Shown: in pieces, positions 1-9,187 of the stretch
How positions within the stretch are numbered: position 1 is the stretch's first letter
Layout: every line of letters starts with the position of its first letter
Assembly (NCBI GenBank): GCA_965200005.1
Contig: OZ241331.1
Coordinates: 2,666,001-2,730,000, forward strand
Length of the DNA stretch: 64,000 nucleotides
Direction: 5' to 3'
Source: Aldehydirespirator sp965200005
GTDB taxonomy: Bacteria; Actinomycetota; Acidimicrobiia; Acidimicrobiales; Aldehydirespiratoraceae
The notes under the pieces: model-generated
What the model was told of the DNA's origin: nothing
Seen by the model: only the letters and a program-made list of their open reading frames with translations
The model's database searches: none
Made by a program: the position numbers and the translations under genes

Positions 1-1584
1 GTCGATTAGCCAGCGAATCTTGGCATCGGGGAGATGTCTGGATTCCTCGGCGATCTGCTGCATCTGATCGAGCAGGCGCTGCTCGTGAACCCAGGCCTGC
101 TGTTCGAGATCAACTTTGGTCCGAGACGCTTCGTCGATGGCGCGGATCTGGCTCTCTTCGTCGGCTTCGGCGTCTTCGGATGTCAACCTGCTGCGTTCAT
201 CGTCAGCATCGGGCGACCTCAAATACGCATCGTGGAGCTCACGATTGACACGCTCTCGGCTCGACTGTTCACCCGCCGCGGTTTCGGTTTGCTCCTGTTG
301 AGCCGACTCCCGGTGCCGCTGAACAGTCTCGCGATGAACCCTCAGGCTGCGAGCGAAGGCTTCAACAGATGAGAGCAGCCGCTGCTGCAAGCCCACCGTC
401 ATGAGTCCCGCGGCTGAGCGCACCCTCGTTGACTCCTGCTCGTAGCGACGCTCCCGGGCGCTGCGGTACTCGTCGAGCAACCGTGACAGCACCAACTCGG
501 GAGCGTCGTCAGCCAGACCACCGATCTCGATCCGCTTGACGAGACGTTTCGGGAAGCCGCCCTGCAACGAGCGGAGATCCTCTTTGAGGCGCCGCACCAT
601 GACTGGCTCCAGGTCACGTTTGGCTGCAACCTTCACCCCGCGGGTGAACCGGAAGGGATCGAGCAGTTCCAGCAGCGTCGAGAAACTGTTGGAGTGCCCG
701 TTGTGAGGTGTCGCAGACAGGAACAGGCGGTGCTCGAAGCGGTGCGCAAGATCGCGGATCGCTTTGGTGAATTTGGTCTCAATGCCGTAACGGCCGCCCG
801 ACGATGGTGCTGCGTGATGGGCTTCGTCAAGGATTAACAGGCTCCCGGCACGGGACTCCCCGAGCCACTCGCGCATCGGATCTGTGTACGCGGCATCAAC
901 GAGCAACCTGTGCGACACCAGAAAGCGGCTGTGAGTTCGCCACGGATTTACACCGAAGCCCCGCTCGCGTCGAATCCTTGCTACATAGGCACGGTCGAGA
1001 ATCTCGAATAGCAGTCCAAAGCGATCTTCCATCTCACCGCGCCACTGCTCAAGCATTGAGGGAGGCGCGGCAACCACGATCGAGCTCGCCTTACGCCGAA
1101 GCAAGAGTTCACGTGCAATCAATCCCGCTTCGATGGTCTTGCCGAGTCCAGTGTCATCAGCGATTAACAGATTCACTCGTGGCAGACGCAGTGCCTTGCG
1201 AAGCGGTTCCATCTGGTACGCGTCAATAGTGATGCCGGCGCGAAACGGTGCCTGGAACAGATTTGGATCGGTCGCTGTCGTGCAGTTCCAGCGCAGGGTG
1301 TGCAGATACGCGCCGAACATCTGCGGGGAATCGAAGCCCCGAGCTGCTAGGTCAGACCAGCCCTCATCACTGAGAATCCAACGATCGGGTTCATAATCCC
1401 AATAGACGTCAAGCAGTCGACCCTGATTGTCGTCATCGGCACAAGCAAGCCGCACAACGGCCGACTCACGACGATCCGGCGACTTGGTGACTTCTTCAAC
1501 CAGCCATCGCCGACTGCGCACATGCACCAACTCGCCAACGTCTGGCAGCCTCTCAGGCAGCGCCCGCGGCGCAGCAGCAGTCAC
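1..1584 (-). CDS. drmD: DISARM-type SNF2-family helicase DrmD, N-terminal part (runs off left edge)
   Basis: An open frame on the minus strand runs from GTG at 1584 through position 1 without a stop, giving the first 528 residues of a protein whose rest lies outside the window. Visible helicase motifs are Walker A ADDTGLGKTIEAGL (about residues 141-154), a DEAH box in LILDEAHHAAP (about 253) and LSATPHNGHSNSF (about 290), followed by a long charged helical stretch. The combination of DEAHHAAPSSGGRYGI, the SATPHNGHSNSF block and VMVRRLKEDLR matches what I know of DrmD, the SNF2-like helicase of class 1 DISARM phage defence, rather than RapA-type helicases. The in-frame TGA at 1603-1601 forces the start to be at or after 1584; no clear ribosome site precedes it. 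If DISARM, the methylase and drmA/B/C genes should follow to the left, outside the window. Confidence 0.8.
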   Translation of the reverse strand, partial: MTAAAPRALPERLPDVGELVHVRSRRWLVEEVTKSPDRRESAVVRLACADDDNQGRLLDVYWDYEPDRWILSDEGWSDLAARGFDSPQMFGAYLHTLRWNCTTATDPNLFQAPFRAGITIDAYQMEPLRKALRLPRVNLLIADDTGLGKTIEAGLIARELLLRRKASSIVVAAPPSMLEQWRGEMEDRFGLLFEILDRAYVARIRRERGFGVNPWRTHSRFLVSHRLLVDAAYTDPMREWLGESRAGSLLILDEAHHAAPSSGGRYGIETKFTKAIRDLAHRFEHRLFLSATPHNGHSNSFSTLLELLDPFRFTRGVKVAAKRDLEPVMVRRLKEDLRSLQGGFPKRLVKRIEIGGLADDAPELVLSRLLDEYRSARERRYEQESTRVRSAAGLMTVGLQQRLLSSVEAFARSLRVHRETVQRHRESAQQEQTETAAGEQSSRERVNRELHDAYLRSPDADDERSRLTSEDAEADEESQIRAIDEASRTKVDLEQQAWVHEQRLLDQMQQIAEESRHLPDAKIRWLID

Positions 1585-1644
1585 GAGCGGCTTGCTAAGA
1601 GTTCAACAGGTCGGTCCCGGACGGTGTCAAAAGTTCAGTTCGTA

Positions 1645-1680
1645 AGAGTCGCGTCGAAGCCGCATATGAGCAGCGACTCT
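1645..1680. promoter_or_regulatory. Inverted repeat in the drmD/proV divergent intergenic region
   Basis: The 280-bp gap between the divergent drmD and proV genes contains an 8-bp perfect inverted repeat, AGAGTCGC (1645-1652) and GCGACTCT (1673-1680), with a 20-bp spacer holding CATATG. It could be an operator or a weak hairpin. No convincing -35/-10 pair was recognised nearby. Function is unassigned. Confidence 0.3.
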
Positions 1681-1864
1681 AACCCAGCCACTTCCGGTGG
1701 TGCCGTTCGGCCGATCTGCACCATCCAGCCGAAGCTGTCTTCGGAGCGCTTCAAGGCAAGATCACACGAGCAGAGCAGGAAATGTCAGACGACTAGAGTG
1801 GAGTCTTCCGGCTTAGCCAGCGTTACCAGGCATGACAATTGACCAGCATGACCAGGGGGAGAGC

Positions 1865-3085
1865 ATGGCTGCCAAGATTCGACTGCATAACGTCGTCAAG
1901 ATTTTCGGTGACGAACCCGATGGCAAGCCACTCGAACTTCTCAAGGCCGGTTACTCCAAAGATGAGATCAAAGAGAGCACCGGCCATGTGGTCGGCGTAG
2001 ACAACGCCGATTTCGAAGTCGAGACCGGCGAGATATTCGTCGTCATGGGATTGTCAGGATCAGGCAAATCAACCCTGATCCGCTGCGTCAACCGGCTACA
2101 CGACCCGACCGACGGCACAGTCATAGTCGACGGGATCGATGTCACAGAACTTGATGACAAGGGGCTCCAAGCATTCCGCAGAGACAAGACCGGAATGGTT
2201 TTTCAGCACTTTGCACTGTTTCCGCATCAAGATGTGCGTGCGAATGTGGCATTCGGTCTCAAGGTCAAAGGCATGGACCTCAAAGACCGCAATGCTGCAG
2301 CCGATAAAGCACTCGCTCTAGTTGGACTGTCTGGCTATGAGAACAGCTATCCCCGCCAACTCAGCGGCGGCATGCAGCAGCGAGTGGGCCTTGCTCGAGC
2401 GCTAGCAACAGACCCCGACATCTTGTTAATGGACGAAGCATTCAGCGCGCTTGATCCCCTGATCCGCCGTCAGATGCAAGATGAACTAATGGAGATACAG
2501 AACGAACTTCATAAGACAATCCTGTTCATTACACACGACCTCAACGAAGCACTGCGGGTGGGGTCACGGGTTTGCATCATGAAAGACGGTGCTATCCAAC
2601 AAATCGGAACACCCGAAGACATCCTCACACGCCCAGCCACCGACTATGTCGCCGAATTCGTCCAAGACGTTGATCAAGGACGGGTGCTGCTAGTGGAATC
2701 AGTGCGCCGAGAAGCCATCTCCGTTCACACCAATGCCACCATCAAAGAGTCCCTCGCTGTGATGGAACAAAGTGGCCGAGAAGCAATACACGTAACCGAC
2801 AGCCAAGGCAAGCCCGTCGGAGCAGTTAACCGCCAAGCCGCTCTATCGGCGTCACCAAGACGCAGCGTAGAAAGCATCGTGAAACCCGTGGCTGCGGTTC
2901 CCGACAACACCGCACTCGCAAAGGTCTACCAACTCTTCGGAGACGGACTGCCGGTTGCTGTGATCGATGAGGAGGGGATGCTCACAGGGTCGGCCTGGCC
3001 ACTAGATGTGCTTGCCGAGTTGGGCCGGGTCGAGGGTATTTCAGAACGTCTAGAGATGGCCAAGACAGAGGCGGGCGTCACATGA
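1865..3085 (+). CDS. proV: Glycine betaine/proline ABC transporter ATP-binding protein (ProV-like)
   Basis: This 406-residue cytoplasmic ATPase energises uptake of glycine betaine, proline betaine or a related compatible solute. Visible motifs are Walker A GLSGSGKST (about 62-70), signature LSGGMQQR (about 166) and Walker B ILLMDEAFSALDP (about 187-199). The N-terminal helix before Walker A and a C-terminal CBS-like tandem (about 270-400) are typical of the ProV/OpuAA family. ATG 1865 is chosen because the purine-rich AGGGGGAGAG lies just upstream; an in-frame ATG at 1832 lacks such a site. The stop overlaps the ATG of the permease gene, so translation is probably coupled. Family assignment is firm; the exact substrate is inferred. 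Confidence 0.95.
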   Translation: MAAKIRLHNVVKIFGDEPDGKPLELLKAGYSKDEIKESTGHVVGVDNADFEVETGEIFVVMGLSGSGKSTLIRCVNRLHDPTDGTVIVDGIDVTELDDKGLQAFRRDKTGMVFQHFALFPHQDVRANVAFGLKVKGMDLKDRNAAADKALALVGLSGYENSYPRQLSGGMQQRVGLARALATDPDILLMDEAFSALDPLIRRQMQDELMEIQNELHKTILFITHDLNEALRVGSRVCIMKDGAIQQIGTPEDILTRPATDYVAEFVQDVDQGRVLLVESVRREAISVHTNATIKESLAVMEQSGREAIHVTDSQGKPVGAVNRQAALSASPRRSVESIVKPVAAVPDNTALAKVYQLFGDGLPVAVIDEEGMLTGSAWPLDVLAELGRVEGISERLEMAKTEAGVT

Positions 3086-5082
3086 ACATGAACATGAACG
3101 TGAATGTGCTCGCATTGAGCTTCTGGGACAACGAGAACCTTGACTCTTGGGAGATCCCCTTCGGTATCTGGATCGAAGAGATCGTCTTCTGGCTGACCGC
3201 TCACATCAGCGGCTTCCTTGATGCAGTCAAGTGGCCCGTCGACAAACTCCTTGAACTCATCATCGACAACCTCCTGCAGGACTGGCTCCCCTGGCCCGTA
3301 GTGCTGCTGCTGTTCTTCGCAATCGGATTGTTCACAAGGAACCTGCTAGTAGGTCTTGGAAGCGCGGCTGCCCTGCTGTTGTGCGGACTCCTCGGCAACG
3401 ACTACTGGGATCTCACGATGGAAACGGTCGGCATGATCATCGTGGCCGTCATCATCTGCACGATCATCGGCATCCCGCTCGGCATCCTGGCAGCACGCGT
3501 CGACGCATTCTGGGCACGGCTACGCCCCGTCCTCGACGGCATGCAAGTGATACACCCATTCGTGTACCTGCTACCGATCATCTTCCTGTTCGGGGTGCGG
3601 CGTACTCCCGGTGTGCTCGCCACGCTGGTGTTCGCGCTGCCACCAATCGTGCGCCTCACCAACCTCGGAGTGCGCCAGGTGCCAAGCGACGTTGTAGAGG
3701 CGGCCCGGGCGTTCGGGGCCACCGAGTTGAGGGTTCTACGTGAGGTGCAGTTGCCGCTGGCACGTCCCGCCATCATGGCCGGGCTCAACCAAACGTTGCT
3801 GCTATCGCTATCGATGGTCGGCATCGTTGCCATCATCGCCGGAGGAGGTCTCGGCAAACCCATACTCACGGCGCTCAATACCGCAGACATACCTGTAGGT
3901 GCTTCAGCGGGAGCAGGGCTCTACATGGTCGGGGTGCTACTCGACAGAATCTCGCAGCCGTCCGATTCTCTCGATCGAAGAAACCTGTTCAAACGGATGG
4001 GCCAAGCATGGGCCAACCGCAAAGAGCCAGTGCTGCCCGCCCCTGCCGCAACCGAGTCAGCCCCCACCTCTCAGCGCTCCGAGAAGCTTGAGCAGATCCT
4101 CAGCAAGCCCGAGGCCAGCCATCTCTCGACTCCGCTTCGACTCGCGGCCCTGACGGCCACTATTGGAGGCATCGCCGCGTTCGTCTCCACGCTGATGACA
4201 TGGGGAAACGACGCCGGGAAGATCTCCGCGTATGCCCGCTTCGATGATGTCGCCCTGCCCGGCGCTCACAGCGGCCTAGATGCCACCGGCGGTTCATGGT
4301 TCGGCATCGTTTTGTGCCTGCTCGCAATAGCTTCGACAGCCTCGGGAGCGATATTGCTGTGGCGCAAGCGAACCAGCACTCTCACCGAACCAGCGATGCT
4401 GTGTGCGATCGGCGTGACGATGCTCGCCGTGGTTACGGCGTATCTCACCACGGCACCACGGGGCGACAACTACAGCAACGGCGGTGGAGTCTGGCTGGCT
4501 CTCATTGCGGCGGCCCTGATCACGGTTTTGGGCCTGGTCGCCGCCATCGCTACGAGAGCTCCCGCGGGAGATGACCCTGTGCGGGTAGGCACCCGCACAG
4601 TCATCGGCATCATCGTGTTGGCGGCGTTCTTGACCCTTGCTGGGGCCGGTGGGTCTTGGATCCTCGATCAGCGCAGCGACGCGGCCCAGATTGCCGCGGA
4701 GATGGCCGCGCAAGCCGAAGGCGTCGACCAAGGCGGACTAGCAGCTGAAGTACTCGCTGAGGCACTGTCACAAACTCGCCGTGTCACCACCCGGGGTCTC
4801 GAATCAGGCGGGCCGCTGATCGGCTACAGCATCATCATCTTTACCCTCTTGGGGACGCTGGCAAGTCTCGGTCGTGTAGTGCGCAACAGCGGCACGCAGC
4901 GGTTGCTGGGTGCGGTGATGCTCGGAGCTGGTGCTGGGGTCGCTGCCATCGGGATCTGCTGGATCGCTTCAATTGTGCGACTTTCACCTCAAGCACTCAC
5001 ACCCGGAGCTAGCGCCTTCTTAGCTGTGTGTGGCGGACTGGTGTTGATCGAGCGAGGCTGGCGCGCAGCGCATCCCGAGTAG
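3082..5082 (+). CDS. proW: Glycine betaine/proline ABC transporter permease with long extra C-terminal membrane domain (ProW-like)
   Basis: Residues 1 to about 310 are a ProW/OpuAB permease: several hydrophobic segments and the binding-protein-dependent transport signature around EAARAFGATELRVLREVQLP, which contacts the ATPase. About 350 residues follow that a normal ProW (roughly 280-350 aa) lacks: a proline/glutamate/serine linker (about 315-345), then about seven or eight further hydrophobic helices, with a soluble loop around 555-590. The start region is a run of ATGAAC/GTGAAT repeats, so the exact initiator among three close ATGs is uncertain. The gene overlaps proV by 4 bp (ATGA). The extra domain may anchor, regulate or sense; nothing in it suggests an enzyme to me. 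Confidence 0.92.
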   Translation: MNMNMNVNVLALSFWDNENLDSWEIPFGIWIEEIVFWLTAHISGFLDAVKWPVDKLLELIIDNLLQDWLPWPVVLLLFFAIGLFTRNLLVGLGSAAALLLCGLLGNDYWDLTMETVGMIIVAVIICTIIGIPLGILAARVDAFWARLRPVLDGMQVIHPFVYLLPIIFLFGVRRTPGVLATLVFALPPIVRLTNLGVRQVPSDVVEAARAFGATELRVLREVQLPLARPAIMAGLNQTLLLSLSMVGIVAIIAGGGLGKPILTALNTADIPVGASAGAGLYMVGVLLDRISQPSDSLDRRNLFKRMGQAWANRKEPVLPAPAATESAPTSQRSEKLEQILSKPEASHLSTPLRLAALTATIGGIAAFVSTLMTWGNDAGKISAYARFDDVALPGAHSGLDATGGSWFGIVLCLLAIASTASGAILLWRKRTSTLTEPAMLCAIGVTMLAVVTAYLTTAPRGDNYSNGGGVWLALIAAALITVLGLVAAIATRAPAGDDPVRVGTRTVIGIIVLAAFLTLAGAGGSWILDQRSDAAQIAAEMAAQAEGVDQGGLAAEVLAEALSQTRRVTTRGLESGGPLIGYSIIIFTLLGTLASLGRVVRNSGTQRLLGAVMLGAGAGVAAIGICWIASIVRLSPQALTPGASAFLAVCGGLVLIERGWRAAHPE

Positions 5083-5163
5083 CTCTCGCGCTACGGCTCG
5101 GGGCGCATCACCGTCGTCTAGGGTTAGTTAAACGTCCGACTGTTCCAGGGGAGGGAACTACAA

Positions 5164-6441
5164 ATGACCACAACACTGACTAAGCGCGGCCTTGCGCAAG
5201 TCTGGAAGCTGCTTACTGCTCTAGCTGTCTTGTCGTTGCTGGCCGCGAGCTGCGGTGACGACGACGATGATGTTGCAGCCGAGGCGGCTTCCACGGATGA
5301 CGGCGCGATGGCCGCTGCCGACGACGAGCACATGGATGAGTCCGACGGCGACATGATGGCCGACGACGATGAGCACATGGATGAAGGCATGGACGGCGAA
5401 ATGACCGACGATTCCGAAGCCATGGACAGCGACGAAATGACTGATGATTCCGAGACCATGGACGGCGACGAGATGATGGCGCTGCCCGGTGAAGGCGTCA
5501 CGGTAACGATGGCACGAGGCAACTGGATTGAGACCTACTTCCAGAATTACGTCGTGCAGCAGCTACTGCAAGAACTCGGTTACGAAGTCGGCCAGCCCGA
5601 AGAGATCGCACCTGCCACCTTCTACCCGGCAGTTGCGCTAGGCGACTTCGATCTGTGGGCATCGTCGTGGCCGCTCAACCACGATCCGCTGCTTGCTGGT
5701 GCTAGCCCCGACGGTGGCACCTTTGCTGACAGTGCCTCATACATCGGCACGATGATGGCTTCTGGCGCGCTGCAAGGCCTGCTCGTGGACATCCCCAGCG
5801 TTGAGCAGTTCGGTTTCAGCACTCTTGAAGAGCTGCTTGACAATCCCGATGCCATCGCTCACTTCGACTCCGACGGTGACGGTCGTGCCGACATCAACGG
5901 CTGCGATGACGGTTGGGGATGCCAGAAGGTAATCAACGACACCATCGACCAGAACGGCTGGGGAGATCGCATCGCTCAGGTCTCAGCGACCCACTCGGCG
6001 CTATTCGCAGAGTCCCAGGCCAGCTATGCCAATGGCGGCCCGGTGCTGCAATACGTGTGGACGCCGACAGCGTTCGTCGGCAAGCTCGTCCCGGGACGTG
6101 ACGTGCTTTGGCTCGCCATCCAGCCCGAGCACGCTCTTGAAGGCCAGGACGGGGTGTCCAACGTCGGTGATAGTTGCACGAACGATCCGTGTACAACCAT
6201 GTTCACGCCATCAGACATCGTTGTAACTGTCAACAACGACTTCGCCGCCGAGAATCCCGCTGCAGCATCGCTGCTGGAGAGCTTTGTGATGGATCCGCTA
6301 GCAGTCGCTGTCCAGGCGGTTGCCATTGACGCGGGGGCCAACTCCGAAGAGGACATCTCTAGCGCGGCCGCCGATTGGATCGCCAACAACCGTGACCTCG
6401 TCGACGGATGGATCGAGGAGGCAATGGCCGCAGCCGGCTAA
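5164..6441 (+). CDS. proX: Glycine betaine/proline-binding lipoprotein (ProX/OpuAC-like)
   Basis: The 425-residue product starts with a lipoprotein signal peptide ending in LLAASC, so it should be lipid-anchored outside the membrane and deliver substrate to the permease. Residues about 35-105 form a very acidic, methionine/aspartate/serine-rich low-complexity linker built of imperfect repeats of EMTDDSE-type units. The OpuAC substrate-binding domain starts near residue 112 (VTVTMARGNWIETYFQNYV). A clear ribosome site (GGGGAGGG) lies about 6-8 bases before the ATG. The gene lies 81 bp after proW, in the same direction. The binding fold is a confident call; the ligand is inferred from the operon. 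Confidence 0.92.
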   Translation: MTTTLTKRGLAQVWKLLTALAVLSLLAASCGDDDDDVAAEAASTDDGAMAAADDEHMDESDGDMMADDDEHMDEGMDGEMTDDSEAMDSDEMTDDSETMDGDEMMALPGEGVTVTMARGNWIETYFQNYVVQQLLQELGYEVGQPEEIAPATFYPAVALGDFDLWASSWPLNHDPLLAGASPDGGTFADSASYIGTMMASGALQGLLVDIPSVEQFGFSTLEELLDNPDAIAHFDSDGDGRADINGCDDGWGCQKVINDTIDQNGWGDRIAQVSATHSALFAESQASYANGGPVLQYVWTPTAFVGKLVPGRDVLWLAIQPEHALEGQDGVSNVGDSCTNDPCTTMFTPSDIVVTVNNDFAAENPAAASLLESFVMDPLAVAVQAVAIDAGANSEEDISSAAADWIANNRDLVDGWIEEAMAAAG

Positions 6442-6469
6442 CCGACTCAACCGGTTCACGAAAGTAAGT

Positions 6470-6509
6470 GGAGTCTGGGTGCGTGCTGACACGCGCGCAT
6501 CCAGACTCC
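6470..6509 (+). terminator. Strong hairpin after proX, probable terminator or attenuator
   Basis: A perfect 9-bp stem, GGAGTCTGG (6470-6478) with CCAGACTCC (6501-6509), is extended inward by a mostly paired GTGCGTG/CACGCGC segment. It begins 29 bp after the proX stop. There is no T-run, so it may be a structured 3' end or mRNA stability element rather than a classical intrinsic terminator. It lies upstream of the start chosen for the next gene. Confidence 0.55.
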
Positions 6510-6527
6510 GAGTCTCTCGGTACAGGT

Positions 6528-6568
6528 AGCAGGCTTCGGAGCGAACTATCGGCTCGTAGCGGCCTGCT
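6528..6568 (+). terminator. Second hairpin between proX and the 6588 gene
   Basis: AGCAGGC (6528-6534) pairs with GCCTGCT (6562-6568) around a loop that has some further internal pairing. With the hairpin at 6470-6509 it makes a structured 100-bp spacer, which argues against the next gene starting at the upstream in-frame GTG (6468). Confidence 0.4.
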
Positions 6569-6587
6569 GCGTTCACCCAGCCGGGTG

Positions 6588-8237
6588 ATGCAACCAGAAG
6601 CGATGGGTGCTGCACGCCTCACTCGCTACAGCTTCAGCCGCACCATGATTCGCCGGGCGCTGCGTTGTGGCTGGCGGGTGCAGCGCACTCGCATTGATCT
6701 TGATGCCAGCGGTCATGGCGAGGCCGTCTACACGGTGCTCGCTGAGGGCGTGCTCCTTCACTTCGTTGCCTTCGCTACAACGATTGATGAGGTAAAGCAC
6801 ACCGATCGTGTCATCGCCGAGCGTTGGGAGGTCACCGCTGCACTTGTAGAGGGAGATCTTGACGAGGCTCTGATGGCGATGCTGCGTGAGCAGGTGCCCC
6901 TACAAGAAGACGGACGTTTCGACTCGCGGGTGCTGGTTCTGACCCGAGGTAATCGAAGTGTCAGATTCTTTGACTATCTCGTCTCATCCCTGGCACGAGG
7001 CCAGCAGCCCGAAGGCCGCAAGGCTGCCGATGCGGGCTACATCATGCGCAGCACCGCGTTCTATGCGAACGGCAAATACGGAATGCTCTCATTTGATGGG
7101 TACCCGCCAAGTCATCCTCTGAGCACCCCCTACCGGGCACAGATGTTGTGTGCCTGGCTCTTTCGTGAGTTGGCCTTCGACATTGTTGAGCACTGTGCTC
7201 GAGTGGCCGGTGGCCCATCTAGCACGGTGTTTGACGAGCAATGGAGACGCTACTTCGGGCTGGGCAATGCCACCGGACTGGGGCTTGTCCCCTACGCGTT
7301 CAAACATCCACAGGTGATTCACGCCTGGGTATCGATCCGAGAGATCGCCCTTGCCGACATGCGGGTGCTTGCTGGAACGCCTGCTCTTTGTACTCGCTTT
7401 GAAAGCTGGCTGGAGCGCGCTCACCGTCACTTTCGTGAAGGCAGCAATGACGACTGCCGACCGTTCTTGAGCCCATCTGCACTCGCGCCAATTGTCACCG
7501 AGATCCAGCAGGCCTGGCAGCGGTGCCGGCATGCCGACAAGCCGTTTGACTCGCTGTATCTGTGGGCAGAGTCGGTCGATCACGAAACAGCAGAGCTAGT
7601 GGTGTCGCTGATGCTTGAGCTTCACAACGGTGACGACAAAGCGATCGACGCCATGCTCTGCGTTGACGAACACTCACAGTGGGATCCTGCTGTGACCGTG
7701 TCGACAATGTGTGAACTAATCGAGACCCGTTTTGGCTGGTTAGCGAATCTTGATCTAGACAGCCATGGTGCTGACTCCTACTGGTGGGTGATCAGCGACA
7801 ACACCGAGGAGCCTCGCCGTGTGCGACGCCACGCATTGGCTCCTGTCGGGCGAGATGTGGCGGTGGACATTGCGCTGAGGATCTGGCGTCTTCGTGCTGC
7901 GCTTCTGGATTGGCCCCCCGACACCCTCATGCATCAGGTGCTTCGTGAACATCCCGAACATCGACTGGCCGCTCACAGGGTGATGTCGGCGGATTACTGC
8001 TATGGCGAACCACTGGACAATGCCTGCTCTACGGCGTACCTGCCCTTGATGTTGCAACGCTTTCAACTCGCTATGTATGGCATGGACAACTTCAAACCCA
8101 AGTCGACCGACTGGCTTCGGGTGACGCTATTTCAGGGGGCGCCGCGGCTCAGCGATCTTGGAACGTCGGTGACTGATGACTGGGTGCTGCCGCCACGTCC
8201 CTCAACTGCGGGTGCTTCAGTTGCTGCGAGCGTGTGA
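6588..8237 (+). CDS. Unknown protein linked to betaine transporter and dipeptidase
   Basis: I do not recognise a family for this product of about 549 residues. It has no signal peptide or membrane segment and looks cytosolic, with a mixed alpha/beta composition and many Trp, His and Arg residues. Recognisable landmarks are SFDGYPPSHPLSTPYR and YFGLGNATGLGLVPYAF. The frame is open from GTG 6468, but the intervening DNA is two hairpins, so ATG 6588 or ATG 6603 is preferred. The stop overlaps the next gene (TGATG), and the following gene overlaps its successor too, so the three genes form one unit behind proVWX. A role in metabolising the imported betaine or a derived metabolite is inference from this linkage. 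Confidence 0.7.
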   Translation: MQPEAMGAARLTRYSFSRTMIRRALRCGWRVQRTRIDLDASGHGEAVYTVLAEGVLLHFVAFATTIDEVKHTDRVIAERWEVTAALVEGDLDEALMAMLREQVPLQEDGRFDSRVLVLTRGNRSVRFFDYLVSSLARGQQPEGRKAADAGYIMRSTAFYANGKYGMLSFDGYPPSHPLSTPYRAQMLCAWLFRELAFDIVEHCARVAGGPSSTVFDEQWRRYFGLGNATGLGLVPYAFKHPQVIHAWVSIREIALADMRVLAGTPALCTRFESWLERAHRHFREGSNDDCRPFLSPSALAPIVTEIQQAWQRCRHADKPFDSLYLWAESVDHETAELVVSLMLELHNGDDKAIDAMLCVDEHSQWDPAVTVSTMCELIETRFGWLANLDLDSHGADSYWWVISDNTEEPRRVRRHALAPVGRDVAVDIALRIWRLRAALLDWPPDTLMHQVLREHPEHRLAAHRVMSADYCYGEPLDNACSTAYLPLMLQRFQLAMYGMDNFKPKSTDWLRVTLFQGAPRLSDLGTSVTDDWVLPPRPSTAGASVAASV

Positions 8238-9187
8238 TGATCATTGACGGACTGCAGATCAACGACTGGTCGCGCTCGGTGATCGATGAGGTGCGTTCCG
8301 GTGGTGTTGATGTCGTGCATGCGACGGTGGGGGTTTGGGAAGACCTTGCGGGTGCAATGACCCGTGTTGCCGCGTTCCGGCGGCTATGTCGCAACAATGC
8401 GGACAAGATCAGGGAGGTGCGAAGCACTGCCGAGATGCGTGCTGCGGCTGATGACGGTGTGCTTGGGCTGCTGATGGGGTTTCAGAACTCTTCGATGATT
8501 GGTGACGATCCCGAGATGGTGCAGATGTTCGCCGACGTCGGTGTTCGGGTTGTGCAACTCACTTACAACATCGCCAACCATGCAGGTTCAAGTTGCTGGG
8601 AGCCAGTGGACGGTGGGTTAACCCGCCTTGGATATCGCCTAGTGAAGGCCTGCAACGAGGCGGGCGTGTTGATCGACATCTCCCATGTGGGCGACAGGAC
8701 GGGGCTTGATGCCGTGCATGCTTCATCGCATCCCATCGCGGTGACTCACGGCAACCCGAGGTGGTTTTGTGACTCGCCCCGCAACAAGCCTGATGAGGTG
8801 ATTGAGGCTGTGTGCGAGCGGGGAGGTGTAATCGGTTGCACGCTTTACCCGTTGTTTATCGGCGGCGCTGGGGTCAGCAGGAACGACTACTGCTCGATGC
8901 TCGCCCGCCTTGCTGATCAAGTAGGTGTGGAACATGTCGCCATCGGCACCGATGCGGTACTTGGCTGGAGCGACGATGCTCTGGGTTGGATGCGCGGCGG
9001 TCGCTGGGATCCACCCACCAGTTCCGAGTCGGCACCGAACTTCCCTCCGTGGCCGTCGTGGTTTGACGGGCCCAAGGACTTTGCTTCTCTTGCCGAGGGC
9101 CTGGAGGAGGTTGGGTTCTCACTTGTTGAGCGAGACGCAGTGCTAGGCAATAACTGGCTCCGATTGTTTGAGTCGGTACTCGGATGA
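8237..9187 (+). CDS. Membrane-dipeptidase family (peptidase M19) hydrolase
   Basis: The 316-residue product has the M19/renal dipeptidase layout: an N-terminal D-G-L segment near residue 5, DISHVGDRTGLDAV (metal-site His region) in the middle, AVTHGNPRW, and a C-terminal IGTDAVLG aspartate motif. No signal peptide is seen. M19 enzymes hydrolyse dipeptides or related amide bonds with a binuclear metal site. Members of this family sit beside glycine-betaine catabolic genes in pseudomonads, which fits its position downstream of proVWX here. Start: ATG 8237 overlaps the previous stop; GTG 8234 is equally possible. The substrate is unknown. Confidence 0.85.
   Translation: MIIDGLQINDWSRSVIDEVRSGGVDVVHATVGVWEDLAGAMTRVAAFRRLCRNNADKIREVRSTAEMRAAADDGVLGLLMGFQNSSMIGDDPEMVQMFADVGVRVVQLTYNIANHAGSSCWEPVDGGLTRLGYRLVKACNEAGVLIDISHVGDRTGLDAVHASSHPIAVTHGNPRWFCDSPRNKPDEVIEAVCERGGVIGCTLYPLFIGGAGVSRNDYCSMLARLADQVGVEHVAIGTDAVLGWSDDALGWMRGGRWDPPTSSESAPNFPPWPSWFDGPKDFASLAEGLEEVGFSLVERDAVLGNNWLRLFESVLG

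Noticed and set aside
6468..6587. Start of the unknown 549-aa protein at GTG 6468
   Set aside because: The region is two strong hairpins between operon parts and codes for an atypical N-terminus.
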